This document shows, piece by piece, positions 59,279 through 64,000 of a stretch of 64,000 nt of DNA; position 1 is the first letter of the stretch; the number at the start of each line of letters is the position of its first letter. Both the position numbers and the translations under genes were made by a program. The notes under the pieces were generated by a model. The model ran no database searches, was not told the origin of the DNA, and saw nothing but the letters and a program-made list of their open reading frames with translations. The stretch is from Zipacnadum sp036504235 (GTDB taxonomy: Bacteria > Armatimonadota > Zipacnadia > Zipacnadales > Zipacnadaceae). The stretch is from positions 1 to 64,000 of the forward strand of contig DASXVN010000076.1 of the NCBI GenBank assembly GCA_036504235.1. The letters run 5' to 3'.

Positions 59279-61174
59279 CTAGGGCTGCCGCCACCAGGCC
59301 TCGGCCAACTCCGGCGCCGCCGCCTGGCTGTCGCCCAGCGTCGGCCAGGCGCGCAACCCGGGGGTCACCCTCCAGCGCGCCCCCTCGAGCGCGGTCGGCG
59401 AGAAGTCAGCGCCGGCCAGGGGCGTCACTGGCTCTGACGTTCCCCGCAGCCCTCCTAGTTCGACGCTCACGCCCTTGAGGCCCGCCAGCAGTTGCGCCAG
59501 CGCCCGGCCCGCGTCGCTAGCGGGGCGCTCCCCCTGGAAGCTGTCCAGGCAGGCGCGCAGCGTCCGCACCGCCGGCGCGGCCTGCCCCGGCGCGTACTCA
59601 ATCCGGCCTACGACCGCCTGCCAGCGGAAGGCCCCCGCGCTCAGCGGCAGCGACCCGGTGGCGCAGAGGTACAGCCGCTCCCGCGCCTTGCCCTCCCGGA
59701 CTCCGCTCACCCAGACCAGCGCCCCCTCGGCCTGCGTGTCCCCCTCCGGCAGCAGCTTGGCCACCGCGGCGCTGGGCTGCACGCTGACCACCTTGGCCTC
59801 GTGCAGCGTCTCGTCCGGCTGGGCCAGCAGGTACTCCACGTACTTCTCCGGGGTCCGCCGCTTGAGCACGGTCAGGTACGGCTCGCTGGAATCCTCCCGG
59901 TACGGAGTCCCCTCCGCCTGCCCCAGAGACACCAGTATCGGCGACAAATCTCGGAAAAACGGCGTGCTCGGCTGCTGCCAGGAGACCTCATAGTCCGCCG
60001 AGCGCAGCCGCAGGGCGATAGTCGGCTGGCCCGCAAAAGTAGTGACCGCCCCCCCGGCCTCCCAGCCCGCGGGCAGGCCCAGGGAAAGCTGCTTGTTGTT
60101 GTCCGTCCAGCGGGGCGCCTCCTCGGGGGCCACCGTCGCCGGCTCCCAACCAGGCGCCGCGGCCCGGCTGAGCTGCCCCGCCAGGCGCGGCGCCTGCTCT
60201 GCCCACTGCGCCGCCGGGGCGTAAAGGCCGGTCACCAGCGCCGTATCGCCCTGCCGCCAGACATACAGTACCGCCCGCACCGGCGCGGTCGCGCTCCCGG
60301 GCGTCGTCCGCCGGAAGATCGGCCCCGACACCCGCGCCGCCAGCACCTCTCCGGCCCCCAGGGGCCGAGTCGCCAGTATCTCCAGCGTCGTCCCCGTCGC
60401 GGCGGACCACAACGCCGGCAGCTTGGCCAGATCCACCTCGCCCGTCACCCGCACCGGCCACAGGAAGTACCCGCTCGGCTGCTGCGGGTCCCGCGCCTCC
60501 ACCAGACCATCCTGGTTGCGGACCTCCCAGCCCGGCAGGGTCCGCAGCGTGAAGCCGTCCACCAGCGAGAGCCCCTCGGCGGTCGACGCGGGGACAGTCG
60601 CCGGCGGGAGGGCCACCGGCGGTGTCACCGCGAAGCTCTCGGCCCCGGTAGGCGTGGGCGTCAGAGACAGACTGGTGCAGATCGCTTCCAGCCGTTGCCG
60701 CGCCGCCGCCTCAAAACCGGGCAGCCCCCGCACCGCCACGGCCACCCGCGTCTTCTCGTGAGTATAGGTAACAAAAGCCAGCAGCGGCTTAGCCTGGGTA
60801 GACACGTCCACATGCATCCAGCAGCCGGGCTGCCCGTCCGCGTCGCTGGCGGTCAGGTCGGCCAAGCGCACCGCCGCCTCGCTTAAGCCCAGGCTGTCGC
60901 GATACTCGACCGCCGCTTCCTCCGGGGTGGCCGCCGTCTCGCCCGACCAGACCTTGACCGTGACCTCGGTCCCCTGCGGCGAGAAGAGCCGCGCCTGATC
61001 GGAATGCCGCGGCGCGTCCAGCAGCCACCCCCCGGGAATCCGCAAACTAACGCCCCCCGCCGGCAGCCACACCGATTGCCAATCCGCCCCCGGCACCGCC
61101 CCGGTAAGCTGGGCGGAGACCGGTCCCGCCGCCAGAAGCACACTGACCGCTAGCGCTGCGGCTATCCTCTTCAT
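59279..61174 (-). CDS. Secreted protein with three PsbP/DcrB-like repeats
   Basis: The 631-residue protein has a signal peptide (1-21) and three modules beginning 'GVSLRIPGGWLLD' (about 41), 'GFTLRTLPGWEVRN' (about 206) and 'QLSLGLPAGWEAGG' (about 350). Each opens with the 'f.l..P.gW....' strand typical of PsbP/DcrB/DUF1795-like alpha-beta folds. A proline-rich linker (about 178-198) separates the first two. A further C-terminal segment (about 560-631) is unassigned. It probably binds something in the periplasm. It precedes the dienelactone hydrolase gene in the same direction and is divergent from the sugar kinase gene. Confidence 0.65.
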   Translation of the reverse strand: MKRIAAALAVSVLLAAGPVSAQLTGAVPGADWQSVWLPAGGVSLRIPGGWLLDAPRHSDQARLFSPQGTEVTVKVWSGETAATPEEAAVEYRDSLGLSEAAVRLADLTASDADGQPGCWMHVDVSTQAKPLLAFVTYTHEKTRVAVAVRGLPGFEAAARQRLEAICTSLSLTPTPTGAESFAVTPPVALPPATVPASTAEGLSLVDGFTLRTLPGWEVRNQDGLVEARDPQQPSGYFLWPVRVTGEVDLAKLPALWSAATGTTLEILATRPLGAGEVLAARVSGPIFRRTTPGSATAPVRAVLYVWRQGDTALVTGLYAPAAQWAEQAPRLAGQLSRAAAPGWEPATVAPEEAPRWTDNNKQLSLGLPAGWEAGGAVTTFAGQPTIALRLRSADYEVSWQQPSTPFFRDLSPILVSLGQAEGTPYREDSSEPYLTVLKRRTPEKYVEYLLAQPDETLHEAKVVSVQPSAAVAKLLPEGDTQAEGALVWVSGVREGKARERLYLCATGSLPLSAGAFRWQAVVGRIEYAPGQAAPAVRTLRACLDSFQGERPASDAGRALAQLLAGLKGVSVELGGLRGTSEPVTPLAGADFSPTALEGARWRVTPGLRAWPTLGDSQAAAPELAEAWWRQP

Positions 61175-61317
61175 AGTGTCTACCTAATTCCCGTTTCCCC
61201 GCGGAACTCCTGCCCCAGCGGGTCCCCCGCCGGGAGGATTGCCGCCTCCCCAGGGCGAACCAGTTCCCAATCGTGGTCGTTTCCGGCCGCACCGCCACTA
61301 TCTGAGGAGGAATCCCT

Positions 61318-62313
61318 ATGTCCTTTGACGTCGTAACCTTCGGCGAAGCCATGGTCCGCCTGACTCCGCCGCTTTTCCAGCGTATCGAGCAGGCCAGCGA
61401 GCTGTGGATGCACGTCGGCGGCGGCGAGTTCAACGTCGCCATCGGCGCTTCCCGCCTGGGCCTGACCTCGGCCTGGGTCTCCGCCCTGCCCGTCAACCCC
61501 CTGGGCCGTCTGGTCCGCAACAAGGCCCGCGAGCACGGGGTCAACACCGATTACGTCGCCTGGCACGAGAAGGAGCGCTGCGGCCTGTACTTCCTGGAGA
61601 TGGGCACCGCCCCGCGCCCCAACGCCGTCCTCTACGACCGCGCCAACGCGGCGGTCTCCAACCTCCAGCCCGGCGAGCTAGACTGGGACGGCGTCTTCGC
61701 GGGCGCGAAGGCCTTCCACGTCTCCGGCATCACCCCCGCCCTCTCGGCAAGCTGCTGCGAGGTCACCATGGAGGCTCTGCAGAAGGCCAAGCAGCACGGA
61801 CTGTTCGTGTCCTACGACCTCAACTACCGCAAGAACCTCTGGTCCACCGCCGAGGCCGCCGCCGCCCAGGAGCCGATGATGGACTACGTGGACCTGCTGA
61901 TCACCACCGAGGACGACGCGAACGAGGTCTTCGGCCACCAGGGCGCCCCGGCCTCGGTCTGCCGGGAACTCAAGGAGCGCTTCGGCTTCACCGCCGCGGC
62001 CATGACCCTGCGCCGCATCGACACCGTCCTGCGCCACGGCTGGACCTCGATTATCTACGCCGACAAGCTCTATGAGGACGTCACCTACGAGCTAGAGAAC
62101 GTGGACCGCGTAGGCGGCGGCGACAGCTTCTCGGCCGGCTGCCTCTACGGCTGGCTGACCACGCAAGACTGGCAGCAAGCAGTAGCCTGGGGCGACGCCT
62201 TCAGCGCCCTCAAGCACACCAACCTGGGCGACGTAAACTTCGCCACCCGCGAAGAAACCGAGCGTCTCATGAAGTCCTACGGCGACAAGCTCCGCTTCAA
62301 GATTCAGAGGTAG
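61318..62313 (+). CDS. kdgK: PfkB-family sugar kinase, probably 2-keto-3-deoxygluconate kinase
   Basis: The 331-residue protein has the ribokinase-family signatures 'FDVVTFGEAMVRLTPP', 'HVGGGEFNVAIGASRLG' near the N-terminus and 'NVDRVGGGDSFSAGCLYGWL' near 262, with the catalytic Asp in GGGDSF. The 'HVSGITPALS', 'FVSYDLNYRKNLWS' and 'EDDANEVFG' segments are typical of KDG kinases. It would make KDPG from 2-keto-3-deoxygluconate in pectin or hexuronate breakdown, which fits the beta-helix protein at 7311 loosely. GAGGAGG precedes the ATG at 61318. No aldolase gene is adjacent. Confidence 0.85.
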   Translation: MSFDVVTFGEAMVRLTPPLFQRIEQASELWMHVGGGEFNVAIGASRLGLTSAWVSALPVNPLGRLVRNKAREHGVNTDYVAWHEKERCGLYFLEMGTAPRPNAVLYDRANAAVSNLQPGELDWDGVFAGAKAFHVSGITPALSASCCEVTMEALQKAKQHGLFVSYDLNYRKNLWSTAEAAAAQEPMMDYVDLLITTEDDANEVFGHQGAPASVCRELKERFGFTAAAMTLRRIDTVLRHGWTSIIYADKLYEDVTYELENVDRVGGGDSFSAGCLYGWLTTQDWQQAVAWGDAFSALKHTNLGDVNFATREETERLMKSYGDKLRFKIQR

Positions 62314-62333
62314 ATAGACGCGGCCGTTTCCGC

Positions 62334-62378
62334 GTAGGGGCGGAAGTTGCCCGGTCCGCCGGGCAATCTCCGCCCGCG
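62334..62378. repeat. Family-A REP unit upstream of the RAYT gene
   Basis: gtaggggcggaagttgcccg, then gtccgccgggcaatctccgcccgcg. The inner stem is gcccgg/ccgggc. It lies 35 bases before the transposase ATG and 20 bases after the sugar kinase stop. Confidence 0.9.
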
Positions 62379-62413
62379 CCCGCCACTAACACTCTCTTCT
62401 TCACAACCTTGAC

Positions 62414-62923
62414 ATGGACCGCACCCCTACCGACAATCCGGTCGTTCGCCTGCCGCAACGACATGACTGCCGCCCGCGGCTTGATTCGTACGTCTACGGG
62501 CCGTCTGGCTATGTCACGCACGTTGCCATCGGTTCTCACCGAAAACGCCCGGTGCTGACTACCAATCCCCAGGTCGCTGGCCTGATCTGCGCGTGCCTGG
62601 AGGCTGCGGCCTTCGCCCAGGGTGGGCGGCTCTATTGCTACTGTCTGATGCCCGATCATCTGCACTTTCTGGTCGCCATTGACCCGGGCGGGAGCAACGT
62701 CGCCACGATCGTTCGCTCTTTTGGCATCCGGGTGACGATGCGGACCAAGCACCTCTGCGCTCCGCCGCTTTTCCAACGCAGCTTCTACGATTCCGTAGTC
62801 CGGGAGGACGACGATCTACCGGAGCGCTGCACATACGTGGTGAATAATCCGGTGCGCCAGGAGCTGGTGGCGGATTGGCGCGACTATCCTTACACGTGGC
62901 TCTCTCCAGAGTTGGGAAGCTAA
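62414..62923 (+). CDS. REP-associated tyrosine transposase (RAYT, Y1_Tnp family)
   Basis: The 169-residue protein belongs to the IS200/Y1 transposase-like superfamily. It has the HUH motif in 'YCLMPDHLHFLVAI' (His82, His84), 'GIRVTMRTKHLCAPPLFQRS', a candidate catalytic tyrosine in 'FYDSVVREDDDLPERCTYVV' (Tyr125), and the typical end 'NNPVRQELVADWRDYPYTWL'. RAYTs cut and mobilise REP hairpins as single-stranded DNA. One family-A REP precedes it and three follow, in both orientations, as in REPtron-type units. The motifs look complete, so the protein may be active. Confidence 0.9.
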   Translation: MDRTPTDNPVVRLPQRHDCRPRLDSYVYGPSGYVTHVAIGSHRKRPVLTTNPQVAGLICACLEAAAFAQGGRLYCYCLMPDHLHFLVAIDPGGSNVATIVRSFGIRVTMRTKHLCAPPLFQRSFYDSVVREDDDLPERCTYVVNNPVRQELVADWRDYPYTWLSPELGS

Positions 62924-62940
62924 CGCTGTTGCCCTTGTAG

Positions 62941-63339
62941 GGAGACGACCGCTTCATGCGCGAACCCCCTGCCGTTGCCCTTGTAGGGGCGGAAGTTGCC
63001 CGGTCCGCCGGGTAATCTCCGCCCGCGCCCGCCACCAACCGCCTCTTCCTCACCCCCTGACGCCCAACGCGACATCGCCTCGTCGAATCAGCGAACCACC
63101 CCCAACCTAGCGACCGCCGCGGGCGGAGATTCGGCGCCGACGCCGAACTTCCGCCCCTACGGGAGACGACCGCTTCATGCGCGAACCCCTGCCGTTGCCC
63201 TTGTAGGGGCGGAAGTTTTCGCGTCCTAGCGAAAATCTCCGCCCGCGCCCGCCACCAACCGCCTCTTCCTCACCACCTGACGCCCAACGCGACACCGCCT
63301 CGTCGAATCAGCGAACCACCCCCAACCCTAGCGACCGCC
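62941..63339. repeat. Duplicated 178-base unit with REPs downstream of the RAYT gene
   Basis: 62941-63118 and 63162-63339 are near-identical copies (period 221) beginning ggagacgaccgcttcatgcg and ending ...ccctagcgaccgcc. Each contains a family-A REP (62983-63027, 63203-63247). The two REPs differ in the inner stem (gcccgg/ccgggt versus ttcgc/gcgaa) although the flanks are almost unchanged. Between the copies is an inverted REP (63118-63160, inner stem ttcggcg/cgccgaa). No gene is present. 63340-63494 has no feature I can identify. Confidence 0.9.
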
Positions 63340-63494
63340 ACCGTTCTGCTGCTAGTGTTCTGGCACGGACTGGGAATGTACCTCGCGCACCTGCATGCCG
63401 GATAGGACGCCCCCTCCCGCCGAACCTCTCCCGGCGCCCCGGCGTCGTTCCTCCTCAGACGTCGCACCCTTGCCGCCCCTGGGAGGAACCCCGT

Positions 63495-64000
63495 ATGCGC
63501 CCGAAGGCCCGTTGGTATCGAGGAGCCCTCACTGCCGCCGGAGCCCTGATCGCCACCAGCGCCTGGGCGCAAGGCCCTCCCGGGCCGCCCCGCCGGTCCT
63601 TCTGGCTGGACCCTGTCCACCTCCTCGGCCTCTCCGCGCCCCTGGTCATGGCCGTGGCCCTGGTCATCGGCCTGACCATCTTCTTCGGCCTACGCCGTCA
63701 TGGCCTGGCCTATGACTCGCCGGCCCGCCAGGGTCGCCGCCGCTGGCATATCGCCTTCGGCCTGACCGGGGGTAGCCTCGCGATCGCCCACGCCCTCGGC
63801 CGCTACCACCAGTTTGGCGACAAAATTGACTTCACCCAGGCGGCGCCCAACCTGGCCCTGGCCTCGGTGCTGCTGCTAGCTATCGCCGGCATCTTGCGCG
63901 CCTCCCTGCCCTCTCGCCACGCCACCGCCCTGAGCGTCTTGGCCTGGTGCCACCGGCTGGGGGTGGTGGGCATGCTGGGTTTCGCCGCCTGGCACGCGAC
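63495..64000 (+). CDS. Cytochrome b/ferric-reductase-like membrane protein (partial, runs off the window)
   Basis: The frame opens at ATG 63495, preceded by GGGAGGAA, and stays open to the window end (168 codons). A signal or first segment (about 10-26), then membrane segments near 45-66, 84-102, 118-136 and 150-168, are seen. Two pairs of histidines spaced H-x13-H occur in different membrane segments: His85/His99 and His153/His167. This spacing is that of bis-haem ferric-reductase-like domains. The protein would move electrons across the membrane. The C-terminal part, which would hold other domains, is outside the window. Confidence 0.65.
   Translation, partial: MRPKARWYRGALTAAGALIATSAWAQGPPGPPRRSFWLDPVHLLGLSAPLVMAVALVIGLTIFFGLRRHGLAYDSPARQGRRRWHIAFGLTGGSLAIAHALGRYHQFGDKIDFTQAAPNLALASVLLLAIAGILRASLPSRHATALSVLAWCHRLGVVGMLGFAAWHA

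Noticed and set aside
62334..63340. CRISPR-like array (repeats with variable interior)
   Set aside because: The units are palindromes in both orientations at irregular distances, the variable part is itself a stem, and no cas gene is present. REP/RAYT explains them.

Overview
The window is a GC-rich bacterial chromosome segment with tightly packed genes and no rRNA, tRNA, CRISPR array or phage genes that I can see. Several features suggest a diderm lineage of the Terrabacteria, most likely Armatimonadota. These are a signal peptide + SLH + coiled coil + beta-barrel outer-membrane protein (53550-55388), an H-X9-DG prepilin-like protein (42186-42968), an OPT-like DUF6784/DUF6785-type transporter (43088-45073), and a housekeeping gene order efp-accB-accC-DUF2273-nusB-xseA-xseB-dxs-nadK-recN (26848 down to 12113) that resembles the Firmicutes arrangement. 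The taxonomic call is inference from gene content and order only.

Layout. 75-11k: a URO-D-like enzyme, a Ski2/Hel308-type helicase with a C-terminal OmpR-type winged helix, a MEDS-PAS sensor, an ECF sigma factor, CorA, a secreted beta-helix protein, and small membrane/HEAT proteins including a tandem paralogous pair. 12.1-26.8k: one long minus-strand housekeeping block (translation factor, fatty-acid synthesis, exonuclease VII, isoprenoid synthesis, NAD kinase, recN). Accessory genes interrupt it: a HicBA toxin-antitoxin module, a truncated second hicB, a pilin-like protein, a nuclease-like protein, a histidine kinase and a TPR protein. The accB product lacks the biotinyl lysine. 27-33.9k: secreted or hydrolytic proteins, a flavodiiron protein, HEAT and DUF2156 proteins. 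34-41.8k: uvrA translationally coupled to a polysaccharide cluster (GT2, Wzy/WaaL-like ligase with an ATT start, double GT4). 41.8-52k: a minus-strand group encoding a short FtsX permease, a zinc-ribbon ABC ATPase and a 1653-residue M28-peptidase-like/FtsX fusion, followed by an OPT-like transporter, a prepilin-like protein and a two-TM protein. 52.5-64k: CobO-type adenosyltransferase, the SLH porin with a collagen-like insert, a lipoprotein, rubrerythrin, a zinc-finger protein, dienelactone hydrolase, KDG kinase, a REP-associated transposase and the start of a cytochrome b/ferric-reductase-like membrane protein.

Repeats. Intergenic space, especially 52-64 kb, is filled with modular palindromic repeats. 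Family A has conserved GTAGGGGCGG-type outer arms and an inner stem that differs from copy to copy but stays paired. It flanks the RAYT-type transposase gene at 62414-62923 and has inserted at the end of a truncated hicB (19.7 kb). Family B (CCCCTCTCCC...GGGAGAGGGG) and runs of a GCCGTTN heptamer join the modules.

Best candidates for undescribed biology are: (i) the ABC system at 45197-52005 with a giant permease carrying a peptidase-like domain whose metal ligands appear lost; (ii) the lysine-less AccB at the head of an accC operon that also holds HicBA; (iii) the SLH-collagen-coiled-coil-barrel protein; (iv) the REP/RAYT repeat system with co-varying inner stems.
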